From contig NZ_CABVPP010000030.1 in assembly GCF_902499075.1 (NCBI RefSeq), positions 1-64,000 of the forward strand: 64,000 bases of DNA, given 5' to 3'. This DNA comes from Burkholderia pseudomultivorans. GTDB taxonomy: Bacteria > Pseudomonadota > Gammaproteobacteria > Burkholderiales > Burkholderiaceae. The stretch's first letter is position 1. Every line of letters starts with the position of its first letter. The translations under genes were made by a program, and so were the position numbers. Below are positions 50,856-59,135 of the stretch, one piece after another. The notes beneath the pieces were generated by a model that had not been told where the DNA came from, ran no database searches, and was given only the letters and a program-made list of their open reading frames with translations.

Positions 50856-51647
50856 TCATTTCGCGTACGTGAAGCCGGCCTGCTGCAACTCGGGCAGCGT
50901 GCCGACCACGCCCGGCGTGACGATCGCGCCGGGAATCACGTGGTTGGTCAGGTCGGCCGCCAGCGCGTCGAGCGGCAGCTTGTCCGGATTCGCATTCGCG
51001 CCGTCGAGCCGCTCCGCGAGTTCCCAGATCGCGTTGTGGCACGACAGGAACACGACGCCGCGCTGCTGCAGCGCGGCGATGCTGTTGTCGTGCGACGAGA
51101 AGGCGCCGTCTGCGCGTTCGTGGTCGTGCGCGTCCTTCGACTGCGCGGGCTTCGCGTCGAGCAGCGTGTTGGTCGGGAATGCCGCGCCGGCAAAGCGCGC
51201 GAGGCCGTATTTGTCCCACGCGGCCTGATCGAACAGCGCGAGATGCGCGCTGCCGTGCGTGGCCGACACGACCAGGAAATCCGGATGACCGTACGACCAG
51301 ACCTGTGCGTTCAGCGCATTGCGCATCAGGTTCAGCCACGGGCCGCCGAGCTCGGTGTTGTCCCACACCTGCTTCGGTCCGCCGCGATAGCCGAGCACTT
51401 CGGCGAGCGCTGCGTGATCCCATTGATCGGCGCGCTCGAGAATCATCGGTACGGTCTTGAGATCGCGCCGTCTCGGCGCGGCTGCGACGCGGCGCGTGAG
51501 GTCCGCGAGGCGCGCGGCGCCGTCGGGCAACAGCGAGCCCGGGGCGGGCGTCGCCGCGTGCGCGCGAGGCGTGGCGCCGAGCAGCGCGGTGCCGGCCGCG
51601 AGGCCGAGCGTTTTCAGCGCGCCGCGGCGCGCGTGCCGGTCCGTCAT
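50856..51647 (-). CDS. Tat-exported DsrE-fold protein
   Basis: A 263-residue protein. The N-terminus has a twin-arginine signal (HARRGALKTLGLAAGTALLG, cleavage near residue 31). The mature part resembles DsrE/F-like proteins: FLVVSATHGSAHLALF, then VVFLSCHNAIWELAERL with the only cysteine (Cys203) where DsrE proteins carry sulfur, and the end IVTPGVVGTLPELQQAGFTYAK. DsrE proteins move persulfide sulfur between enzymes, usually in the cytosol. Export by Tat and the operon with TsdBA cytochromes suggest a periplasmic sulfur-handling role (inferred). AGGAG precedes the ATG. It is the first gene of the operon. Confidence 0.75.
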   Translation of the reverse strand: MTDRHARRGALKTLGLAAGTALLGATPRAHAATPAPGSLLPDGAARLADLTRRVAAAPRRRDLKTVPMILERADQWDHAALAEVLGYRGGPKQVWDNTELGGPWLNLMRNALNAQVWSYGHPDFLVVSATHGSAHLALFDQAAWDKYGLARFAGAAFPTNTLLDAKPAQSKDAHDHERADGAFSSHDNSIAALQQRGVVFLSCHNAIWELAERLDGANANPDKLPLDALAADLTNHVIPGAIVTPGVVGTLPELQQAGFTYAK

Positions 51648-51752
51648 GAGTGTGTCTCCTGATGATCGGGGAGCCGTCGTGCCGCCCGGCGGAGCGGCAT
51701 CGCGACTGTGCGCAGCCAGTCTAGAGGCGCACGACGGCTCGGCAAAATCGCG

Positions 51753-51770
51753 ATATCGGATGACGGATAT
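51753..51770. promoter_or_regulatory. Inverted repeat upstream of the tsdBA-type operon
   Basis: ATATC-N8-GATAT about 106 bases before the DsrE-type gene, in the 460-bp divergent gap to a small secreted protein gene. No regulator gene is adjacent. The rest of the gap holds no gene I can support. Confidence 0.4.
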
Positions 51771-52107
51771 TGGCGCGCCCGATGATTCGTCTGAGGATCG
51801 GCAGGCGATCGGTGCGCGGGCCGCGGCGGGCGGTGCGATTGCGCGGCGCGGGGCCGTCTGCTACCGTAGCGCCAAAATTCGAAGCATCGGAATCGACGAG
51901 AGCGGGGGCCGGGCCATGTCATCTTCCTGTCGCGCCGGGAGCGACGACCAGCCGCGCGCCGATACGGGCTGCGCCGGCAACAAAGCGAGCGAAGCCGCGC
52001 CTCGCCGATCGAATCACTGAAAAGAACGACAAGCGAATCCACGCCGCGCGTGCCGTGCCTTGGCGACATGCGCGTTTCAACCACTCGAGACCTGAGAGAC
52101 CTTGCAG

Positions 52108-52554
52108 ATGAAAAAGCTTTCCGCATCGTTCGCGACCGCTGCGTTCGCAACGTTCGCCGCGCTGTCGGCCGCCTGGCAGCCGGCCGTCGCCGCGCCCGCC
52201 GACGCGGCCGCGATCGACACGCACTACGGTGCGGTGATCGAGGCCTACACGCAGGACATGGCCGCGGCCCGGTCGAAATACGACGGCCAGCGCCTCGCGT
52301 TCGTCGGTGCGGTGATCCGGATGGGCAGCGATCCGGGCGGCACCTATTTCGGCGCGCTGACGGCGGACGGCGAGCAGTTCGACACGCATTTCGACGTCGC
52401 CGACCAGGATGCGCTGAAAGCGAAATTCCCCGGCGGCGAGATCAAGCCGTTCGTCACGTCGGCGGCGTTCCGGTTCAGTTGCGTGAACGAAGGCTATGTC
52501 GATGCGCCCGTGCTGCCCGGCCTGAAGCTCACGCATTGCCGCAAGGTCGATTGA
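52108..52554 (+). CDS. Small secreted protein, possible OB-fold (tRNA_anti-like)
   Basis: A 148-residue protein with a signal peptide (MKKLSASFATAAFATFAALS..., cleaved near AVAA at about residue 27). The mature part has the pattern of an OB-fold tRNA_anti-like domain (AAARSKYDGQRLAFVGAVIRMGSD, then DTHFDVADQDALKAKF and a C-terminal LKLTHCRKVD). Two cysteines (VNCV-type FSCVNEG and THCRK) may form a disulfide. The function is unknown. ATG 52108 is preferred over an in-frame TTG two codons earlier. It converges with the porin gene. Confidence 0.7.
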   Translation: MKKLSASFATAAFATFAALSAAWQPAVAAPADAAAIDTHYGAVIEAYTQDMAAARSKYDGQRLAFVGAVIRMGSDPGGTYFGALTADGEQFDTHFDVADQDALKAKFPGGEIKPFVTSAAFRFSCVNEGYVDAPVLPGLKLTHCRKVD

Positions 52555-52575
52555 CGCCGCGCCGCGCGCCGGCGC

Positions 52576-53661
52576 TCAGAACTTCTGCTGGATGCCGGCC
52601 ATCACGCCGAGCTGGTTCATGCCGAGGCCGACCGTTCCGCCGGCGGCGACCGGGTTCGCCGCCTGCGCGCTGTTGAACAGATAGCCCAGCGACGTATAGA
52701 CGGTCGTGCGCTTCGACAGGAAGTAGTTTGCGCGGCCGACGACCAGCGTGCCGTTCGTGCCGCTTTCGCCTTCGCCGCGTTGCAGATAGCGCACGCCCTG
52801 CACGTCGAAGGCGAGCGCCGGCGTCGCGTAATAGGTGCCGCCGGCAAACACGATGTCGGATTGCAGGTGCCGCGCTGCCGCGAGGTTGCGCCGGATCCAG
52901 CCGGCGCCGAGCTTGGCCGGCCCCCACTTGACGTACGCGGCGACGATGTCGCGCGTGTCGGTGTAGCCCGAGCCGTTCAGCGGCGCCAGCGCGCCGGCGC
53001 CGCCGCGCATCACGTCATGGGATGCGGCCAGCCCGAACTGGCTCGTGTCGTACGCGATCATCGCGGTGTATTGGCGGCACGCGACGAAGTCGCCGGCCAC
53101 CTGCCCGGTGCAGCCGGTCGCCGACGGCCCGGCGGGCCCGGCCGCATCGCGGCCGAAGCTGTAGGTGGCACCGAGCGTGACGCCGCGGAACGTGCCCTTG
53201 TAGCCGATCGCGTTGTCGCTGCGCGCATTCGGCAGGTACGAGTCGAAATCCGCCATCGAGTGAATCGACGGGCCGATCACGTCGGCATTGGCCAGCACGA
53301 TCATCGTCATGTTCATCTGGCGGCCGAGCGTCAGCGCGCCGAAGCCGCCGCTCACGCCCACGTTCGCCTGCCGCCCGAACAGTCGGCCGCCGTAGTTCAG
53401 TGCGCCGGTGCCGGGCTGGAAGCCGTTCTCGAGTACGAAGAACGCCTGGTAGCCGGCGCCGAGATCCTCGGTGCCCTTCAGTCCCCAGCGCGACGGCACT
53501 TCGCCGGTCAGCGTCGGCATCCCGACGAACGAGCCGCCGTGCGCGGCGTGGTTGTAGTAGGACACGCCGGTGTCCATGATCCCGTACAGCGTGACGCTGC
53601 TTTGCGCGCAAGCCGGGCCGGCCAGCGCCATCGCGAGGGCGGCGCACAGTTTCGTCTTCAT
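52576..53661 (-). CDS. OmpC-type porin of the aromatic catabolic operon
   Basis: A 361-residue outer-membrane porin with a signal peptide (1-19, ending GPACA). The mature start QSSVTLYGIMDTGVSYYNH and the segment SRWGLKGTEDLGAGYQAFFVLENGF are family-typical, and the last residue is Phe (GIQQKF). One cysteine pair (CTGQVAGDFVACR) lies in a long loop. It is the last gene of the vanA-led run and probably admits aromatic acids to the periplasm. GGAGAC precedes the ATG. Confidence 0.92.
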   Translation of the reverse strand: MKTKLCAALAMALAGPACAQSSVTLYGIMDTGVSYYNHAAHGGSFVGMPTLTGEVPSRWGLKGTEDLGAGYQAFFVLENGFQPGTGALNYGGRLFGRQANVGVSGGFGALTLGRQMNMTMIVLANADVIGPSIHSMADFDSYLPNARSDNAIGYKGTFRGVTLGATYSFGRDAAGPAGPSATGCTGQVAGDFVACRQYTAMIAYDTSQFGLAASHDVMRGGAGALAPLNGSGYTDTRDIVAAYVKWGPAKLGAGWIRRNLAAARHLQSDIVFAGGTYYATPALAFDVQGVRYLQRGEGESGTNGTLVVGRANYFLSKRTTVYTSLGYLFNSAQAANPVAAGGTVGLGMNQLGVMAGIQQKF

Positions 53662-53756
53662 CCTTGTCTCCAAACCTGGTATGTAGTGATGCTTATCGAT
53701 TTTTATCGGACAGCATCCGGATGCGATATCCGGACGCCGTCCGTCGGTACTGCGTG

Positions 53757-55100
53757 TTACGACAGTGCAGGGTCGGCTTGCCGGCGCGGCACACGGGCCG
53801 GCGCGCACACGACGGCGACGGCGATGGCCGCGCCGATCATCGGCAGCAGGAACGCGAAATAGAGATGTGACACGGACCAGCCGCCATCGAGCAGCGCGCC
53901 GACCGTCAGCGGTGACAGGATCGCGCCGAGACGGCCGATGCCGACCGCGAGGCCGATGCCGGTCGTGCGGATCTGCGCGGGATAGGGCGTCGGCGATAGT
54001 GCGTACATCCCGGCCACGCACGCATTGATGATCGCGCCGAGGAACACCGCGACCGTCATCCCGACCCCGAGCGAGCCCGTGTTCGCGCCGAACACGACCA
54101 GCAGCGCACCGCCCGTCAGCAGCGTGGCGACCAGCAGGTTGCGCAGGCCGAACCGGGCCGACAGCAGGCTGAACAGCGACGCGCCTGCAATGCCGCCGAG
54201 ATTGAGCAGCACGCCGCCGGTCACGCCCTGCGACGCCGACAGCCCGGCCTGCACCAGCAGCTTCGGTGTCCAGCTGACGACGAAATAGAAGCTGCCCATC
54301 ACCAGAAAGAACGCGATCCACAGCGCGATCGTGCGACGCGCGAGCGGCCCGCGCAGCACGGCCGCGCGGCCTGTATCGGGGCCGGCCGCGTCCGCCGCGG
54401 TCGTGGCCGCGGGCAGCGCGTCGAGCGGCGCGCGCTGCATCCGCGCGAGGATTCGGTTGATCTTCTGCAGCGCATTCGCCGGACGGCGGACCAGCAGGAA
54501 GTCGAGCGACTCCGGCAGCAGCGCGAGCACCATCGGAATCGCCATCAGCGTCAGCACGCCGCCGAACGCGAACACGCTGCGCCATCCCCACACGGACAGC
54601 AGGTAGCCGGCGATCACGCCGCCCGCGGTGGCGCCGATCGCATAGCCGGCCGACTGCATGCCGATCGCGGCGCTACGCCATTTGTTCGATGCGTATTCGC
54701 CGCTGATGACGGTCAGGCTGGCCAGCATGCCGCCGATGCCGAGCCCCGTGTACGCGCGGGCGGCCGCCAGTTGCAGCGTGCCGTGGGTGGCTGAGCAGGC
54801 GAGCATCCCGGTCGAGATGACGACCAGGCAGAACAGGATGATCCGGCGACGGCCGACCCGGTCGGCCAGCGGCGCGATCAGCACCGAGCCGAGGCCCATG
54901 CCGGCCAGCCCGGCGCTCAGCAGCATGCCGATTGCCTTGCCGCTCAACTGCCATTCGGCCGCGAGACGCGGCGCGACAAACGCCATCGCCAGCACGTCGA
55001 AACCGTCGAGCATGTTCAGCACGACGCAGGCCGTGACTGCCAGCGTCTGGAATGCGCTCATCGGAGACGCATCGATCGTATTGCGGATAGGTACGCTCAC
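53757..55100 (-). CDS. Aromatic acid:H+ symporter (AAHS family MFS)
   Basis: A 447-residue twelve-helix permease. The family hallmark near helix 1 is VLNMLDGFDVLAMAFVAP (the DGFD element), with loop 2-3 APLADRVGRRRIIL near residue 80 and GLGIGGMLASLTVISGEYAS in helix 4-5. AAHS proteins take up benzoate-, hydroxybenzoate- or vanillate-type acids. Cotranscription with two Rieske demethylase-type oxygenases supports this. The start is taken as GTG at 55100; ATG at 55061 lacks a ribosome binding site. Confidence 0.9.
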   Translation of the reverse strand: MSVPIRNTIDASPMSAFQTLAVTACVVLNMLDGFDVLAMAFVAPRLAAEWQLSGKAIGMLLSAGLAGMGLGSVLIAPLADRVGRRRIILFCLVVISTGMLACSATHGTLQLAAARAYTGLGIGGMLASLTVISGEYASNKWRSAAIGMQSAGYAIGATAGGVIAGYLLSVWGWRSVFAFGGVLTLMAIPMVLALLPESLDFLLVRRPANALQKINRILARMQRAPLDALPAATTAADAAGPDTGRAAVLRGPLARRTIALWIAFFLVMGSFYFVVSWTPKLLVQAGLSASQGVTGGVLLNLGGIAGASLFSLLSARFGLRNLLVATLLTGGALLVVFGANTGSLGVGMTVAVFLGAIINACVAGMYALSPTPYPAQIRTTGIGLAVGIGRLGAILSPLTVGALLDGGWSVSHLYFAFLLPMIGAAIAVAVVCAPARVPRRQADPALS

Positions 55101-55258
55101 GTCCAAGACCCCTATAAGAATAGTATGACAAATTGATTGGAACCGGATGGCGCTCGGGGGAGTCGAGCGGGTGACTGCGGATTCGTATTGCGACGGGCGA
55201 GCGGGGCGCGTTCGGTGTCCGGTCGTGCGCTCCCCGATTGTTTGCAGGTGCCAGGCGT

Positions 55259-56323
55259 CTATGCGGCGTGCGCGGGCTGCAGCAGCAGACGCTCGATCAC
55301 GCGCCGCGCGCGGTTCGGGCCTGCATCGACGTGAATGTCGATCTGCCGCCTGTCGGGAAACCGCAGCTGATTGCGGTACTGCGCCTCGATCACGGTCTTG
55401 TCCTCGTCGAAGGTGGCCGCGGATTGCTCGATGACCGTGCGCGCGACGCGCTCGACGTCGCTTTGCGGATTGGTCGTGATCGTCCAGAAGTAGTGCGTCG
55501 TGGTTTCCGTCTCGGGCGTGATGCCGTGGAAGCCGCGCATATGGAACCCGCCGCGCGCCGGGTCGGCGAGATCGCCGGTGCCGGCGTCCATCGCGCCGGT
55601 CCAGATCCGGATATGCGACACGTGGAATTCGATTTCCTGCCATCGATCGACGCGGCCTGCGAATGGCCACGCGGCCGTGTAGGTCGGCGGCGGATCGGAG
55701 TCCGGCATCCGGCGCACCAGTTTCACCGTGTCGCCTTCGCTGCTGACGCGCGTTTCCGCGCCCATGTGCAACGCGGCGTTGCCGCCGATGGTTTTCAGAT
55801 GGACGTAGCCGAGATGGCTCAGGTCCATCAGGTTGTCGTGAATCAGCTGGTACGGCGCGTCGTAGTGGTAGTTGCCGCCGCCGAACCGGTAGCGCGGATC
55901 CGAATGGAACGAATAGGACGGCGGCGCGCAGGTCGGCTCGCGGTTGGCGGCGTCGCCGATCCAGATCCACACGATCGCGTCCTGCTCGCGCACCGGATAC
56001 GACGCTACGCAAGCGCTGGCCGGGATCCGGTCCTGCCCGGGAATCTCGACGCAGGCCCCGTCACGGTCGAACAGCAACCCGTGATAACCGCAGCGCAGGC
56101 CGCGCGGTTCGAGCGAGCCGCACGACAGCGGCAGCGACTTGTGGCAGCAGCGATCCTCCAATGCGCCGACTTCGCCCGACGGCAGCCGGAACAGCACGAC
56201 CGGGCGGCCGAGCAGCGTGCGGGCAACCGGCTGGTCGGCCAGTTCGGACGCGAGTGCGGCGACCCACCATCGGTTGGCGGGAAAGATAGGACTATTTATT
56301 TCTGGCGAGGTGTGATGTGCCAT
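55259..56323 (-). CDS. Second Rieske oxygenase, VanA-like, substrate unknown
   Basis: A 354-residue terminal oxygenase. The Rieske [2Fe-2S] ligands are C59, H61, C78 and H81 (CCH and CGYHG). The mononuclear iron site is NLMDLSHLGYVH with D167, H170 and H175. It belongs to the VanA/aromatic O-demethylase-type branch but differs clearly from the VanA-like protein encoded two genes upstream. It presumably shares the single reductase encoded between them and acts on a related methoxylated or chlorinated aromatic acid. The ATG at 56323 is 49 bases after the reductase stop. Confidence 0.88.
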   Translation of the reverse strand: MAHHTSPEINSPIFPANRWWVAALASELADQPVARTLLGRPVVLFRLPSGEVGALEDRCCHKSLPLSCGSLEPRGLRCGYHGLLFDRDGACVEIPGQDRIPASACVASYPVREQDAIVWIWIGDAANREPTCAPPSYSFHSDPRYRFGGGNYHYDAPYQLIHDNLMDLSHLGYVHLKTIGGNAALHMGAETRVSSEGDTVKLVRRMPDSDPPPTYTAAWPFAGRVDRWQEIEFHVSHIRIWTGAMDAGTGDLADPARGGFHMRGFHGITPETETTTHYFWTITTNPQSDVERVARTVIEQSAATFDEDKTVIEAQYRNQLRFPDRRQIDIHVDAGPNRARRVIERLLLQPAHAA

Positions 56324-56372
56324 CGATTGTCTCCAGTATCGTATTGCCGCTGCGCGTCGCGCGGGCCGTTTG

Positions 56373-57338
56373 CTACAGATCGAGGACCAGCACCGCACTA
56401 CGCGAACGCGAGCAGCACGGCAGGAACTGGTCGCCGGCTGCTTTCTCGTCGTCCGTCAGGTACGAATCGCGATGCTCGGGCTCGCCGTCCAGCACGCGCG
56501 TCAGGCAGGTGCCGCATACGCCTTGCTCGCACGACGTCAGCACGTCGACGCCGTTGGCCGCGAGCGCTGCGACGACCGTACATTCGGCCGGCACGTCGAT
56601 CACCCGGCCGCTGCTCGCGATCCGGACCTGGAACGGACGGTCGGCAGCGGACGTTTCGACCGCACCGCCAAAGAACTCGTAGTGCAGCCGTGCTTCGGCC
56701 CAGTTGCGTGCGCGCGCTTCGTTCAGCACCGCGTCCATGAAGCCGCGCGGCCCGCACACATAGAGATGCGTGCCTTCGGGCGCCGCCGCGAGTACCGCGG
56801 CGAGATCGAATCGTTGCGCGGGCTCGCCGTCGTCGACATGCAGGCGCACCCGGTCGCGAAACGCGGAGGCGGCGATCCGTTCGACGAAGGCCATGCGCTC
56901 GGTCGAACGCGCGCAGTAATGCATCGCGAACGGCTCGCCGGACGACGACAGCCGTTCCGCCATGCTGAGGATCGGCGTGACGCCGATCCCGCCGGCGAGC
57001 AGCAGGTGGTGCGCCGCGCCGGCCGCAAGCGGAAAGTGGTTGCGCGGCGTGCTGATCCGCACGGTATCGCCTTGCCGGACCGCGTCGTGGATCGCGCGCG
57101 AGCCGCCGCGGCCTTCGGCATCGAGCAGCACGGCGATCTGATAGCGGTCGGCCTGCGCGGGGTGGTTGCACAGCGAATACTGGCGCACGAGCCCGCCTGG
57201 CAGATGGACGTCGATATGGGCGCCCGCCGTGAAGCCCGGCAGCGGCGAGCCGTCGTCGCTGACGAATTCGAACCCGCAGATGTCGCGGGCTTCCTGCCAC
57301 TTGCGGGCCACCTTGACGGTCAGCGAGGCATCGCTCAT
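56373..57338 (-). CDS. vanB: Vanillate demethylase reductase (FMN/NADH/[2Fe-2S])
   Basis: A 321-residue class IA oxygenase reductase. Flavin binding is at RQYSLCN (52-58), NADH binding at GGIGVTP (116-122) and CGPRGFM (195-201). A C-terminal plant-type [2Fe-2S] domain has ligands C270, C275, C278 and C308. This domain order (reductase first, ferredoxin last) is that of VanB. It passes electrons from NADH to the Rieske oxygenases on both sides. It overlaps the vanA stop by four bases (ATGA), so translation is coupled. Confidence 0.93.
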   Translation of the reverse strand: MSDASLTVKVARKWQEARDICGFEFVSDDGSPLPGFTAGAHIDVHLPGGLVRQYSLCNHPAQADRYQIAVLLDAEGRGGSRAIHDAVRQGDTVRISTPRNHFPLAAGAAHHLLLAGGIGVTPILSMAERLSSSGEPFAMHYCARSTERMAFVERIAASAFRDRVRLHVDDGEPAQRFDLAAVLAAAPEGTHLYVCGPRGFMDAVLNEARARNWAEARLHYEFFGGAVETSAADRPFQVRIASSGRVIDVPAECTVVAALAANGVDVLTSCEQGVCGTCLTRVLDGEPEHRDSYLTDDEKAAGDQFLPCCSRSRSAVLVLDL

Positions 57339-58414
57339 GACGCCTCCGTCGCGCGCGCAACCGGAATGACGGGCCGCTGCGGGGCCGACGCGCGTTCGTC
57401 GGCGAGCAGCCGCTCGATCACCTTGCGCGACAGTACGCCGCCGGTGTCGATGTTGAGCTTCAGCAGATTGCGGTCCGGCCACGCTTCGAGGTTGCGCTGC
57501 TGGCGCTCGAGCATCTCGAGATCCTCGGCGAAAATCTTGCCCTGGCCTTCGCGGATCGTGTCGGTCAGCGCCGCATCGTCCGGCCGGAAGTTGCGCGCCA
57601 TGCCCCAGAAATACCAGATCGACGTTTCCGTTTCGGGCGTGATGAAGTCGACCACGATCGACGACGCCTTCACGTGATCGGGCGCGGCATGGCCGCCGTG
57701 GCCCGCATGCGCGACGCCGACCTCGATCATCACGTGGCTCGGCGGCGAGAAGCGGCAGATCTGCCAGCGATCGACCGGCACGTTGTCGGCGAGCCCGTTG
57801 CCGCGCAGCGCGATTTGCCAGAACGGCGGCGGCATCACGTTTTCCATGAAGCGGCTCGTGACGACCTCGTCGCCTTCGCAGACGGTGCGCGGCGCCGCCT
57901 CGTCGATCTCGCGCTGGCCGATGCTGCTCGCATGCACGTAGGTCTCGTGCGTGAGGTCCATCAGGTTGTCGATCATCAGGCGGTAGTCGCAGCGGATGTG
58001 ATAGAGGCCGCCGCCGTGCGCCCATGCGGGATCGTCCGCCCACGGCAGGTGGTGCAGCTGGTCCGGATCCGCGCGCGTCGCATCGCCCGGCCACACCCAG
58101 ACGAACCCGTACCGCTCGATCGCGGGAAAGCTGCGGATCGCCGGAAAGCCGCCTACGCGCTGGCCCGGCATGCCGGTCGTCTTGCCGTCGCAGCCCATCT
58201 CGAGCCCGTGATAGCCGCACACGAGCGTGCCGTCGCGGACGAATCCCAGCGACAGCGGCGCGCCGCGATGCGGGCAGAAATCCTCGAGTGCGGCGACGCT
58301 GCCGTCCGCCGTGCGGTAGAACACCATCGATTCGCCGCAGATCTTGCGCCCGAGCAACTTCCCGTCGATTTCGTCGGGCGTGCAGGCCACGTACCACGCA
58401 TTCTTCAGAAACAC
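57335..58414 (-). CDS. vanA: Vanillate O-demethylase oxygenase subunit
   Basis: A 359-residue Rieske non-haem iron oxygenase. Rieske ligands are C47, H49, C66 and H69 (CPH, CGYHG), and mononuclear iron ligands are D153, H156 and H161 (NLMDLTHETYVH). The N-terminus FLKNAWYVACTPDEI and the segment GVLSRKVIERLLADE are VanA-like. The expected reaction is vanillate to protocatechuate plus formaldehyde. The GTG start at 58414 follows GGAGGAG; the frame extends to 58456 without a better start. It is the first gene of the operon, and a MarR operator lies 49 bases upstream. Confidence 0.92.
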   Translation of the reverse strand: MFLKNAWYVACTPDEIDGKLLGRKICGESMVFYRTADGSVAALEDFCPHRGAPLSLGFVRDGTLVCGYHGLEMGCDGKTTGMPGQRVGGFPAIRSFPAIERYGFVWVWPGDATRADPDQLHHLPWADDPAWAHGGGLYHIRCDYRLMIDNLMDLTHETYVHASSIGQREIDEAAPRTVCEGDEVVTSRFMENVMPPPFWQIALRGNGLADNVPVDRWQICRFSPPSHVMIEVGVAHAGHGGHAAPDHVKASSIVVDFITPETETSIWYFWGMARNFRPDDAALTDTIREGQGKIFAEDLEMLERQQRNLEAWPDRNLLKLNIDTGGVLSRKVIERLLADERASAPQRPVIPVARATEAS

Positions 58415-58462
58415 GTCATCGTCTCCTCCGGATCGGCTGCCGGCGATGTCCGGCACACCTTA

Positions 58463-58492
58463 ATTCAGTACACTGAATGAGATTCAGTGTAC
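58463..58492. promoter_or_regulatory. MarR-type operator in the vanA promoter
   Basis: Perfect palindrome ATTCAGT-AC-ACTGAAT (58463-58478), followed after three bases by a second half-site ATTCAGTGTAC (58482-58492). It is placed between vanA and the divergent MarR gene, nearer to vanA. The expected effect is repression of the operon, relieved by the aromatic substrate. The assignment to this MarR is by location. Confidence 0.75.
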
Positions 58493-58610
58493 GCATTGAA
58501 ACGGAAACGGACAAGGCGAGCGGTATACTGGTTTTCCCGAAAATGGGCGTGAACGCGCGCCACCCCGGCGACGCATGCGTCCGACGTTCGCCGTTGCAAC
58601 TTGCTCATCC

Positions 58611-59096
58611 ATGGAAAAAACACACGCTGCCGAAGTCCCGACGTTCGGACTCGACCTGTACGACGAGCCTGGCCACCTGATTCGTCGCGCGCACCAGATC
58701 GCCGTGGCGATGTTTCACGAAAAGCTGGGCCGCGAAGTGACGCCGGTGCAGTACGCGGTGTTGCGCATGCTGCTCGAGTGTCCGGGGCTGGATCAGGTGA
58801 CGCTCGCGCAGCGCGTCGCGCTCGACACGTCGACGACCGCCGACCTCGCGGTGCGGCTCGAGGCGAAAGGCTTGATCGTGCGGGAAGTGCTGCCGCGCCG
58901 GCAGCGCCGCCTGCTGCTGACGCCGGCGGGCGAGGCGCTGCTGACGCGGCTGATTCCGTCGGTCAAGGAATTGCGCGCCGGGCTGTTCGAAGGCATGGGC
59001 GAGGACGATGCGGAGGACCTGATCCGCCTGTTGCGCAAGTTCGTCCATCTGAACAACGAACAGAGCCGCGCGCCGCTGCGCGTCGGCGACGAATGA
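58611..59096 (+). CDS. MarR-family regulator of the vanillate operon
   Basis: A 161-residue MarR regulator. The winged helix (about residues 55-110) contains YAVLRMLLECPGLDQVTLAQRVALDTSTTADLAVRLEAKGLI (in the order helix-turn-helix, wing), and REVLPRRQRRLLLTPAGEALL follows as the wing. It is divergent from vanA with a palindromic operator between. It probably represses the operon and perhaps itself, as MarR-type regulators of aromatic catabolism do. The ATG at 58611 (MEKTHAAEV) is preferred over 58575. Confidence 0.85.
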   Translation: MEKTHAAEVPTFGLDLYDEPGHLIRRAHQIAVAMFHEKLGREVTPVQYAVLRMLLECPGLDQVTLAQRVALDTSTTADLAVRLEAKGLIVREVLPRRQRRLLLTPAGEALLTRLIPSVKELRAGLFEGMGEDDAEDLIRLLRKFVHLNNEQSRAPLRVGDE

Positions 59097-59100
59097 CGGC

Positions 59101-59134
59101 GCGCGGGCGGGCGGCCCGCAGCGCTTGCCCGCGC
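59101..59134. terminator. Hairpin between convergent MarR and liuQ genes
   Basis: Perfect inverted repeat GCGCGGGC / GCCCGCGC with an 18-base loop, filling the 39-bp gap between two convergent stops. Its position suggests a shared terminator, though there is no T run. Confidence 0.45.
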
Positions 59135-59135
59135 G

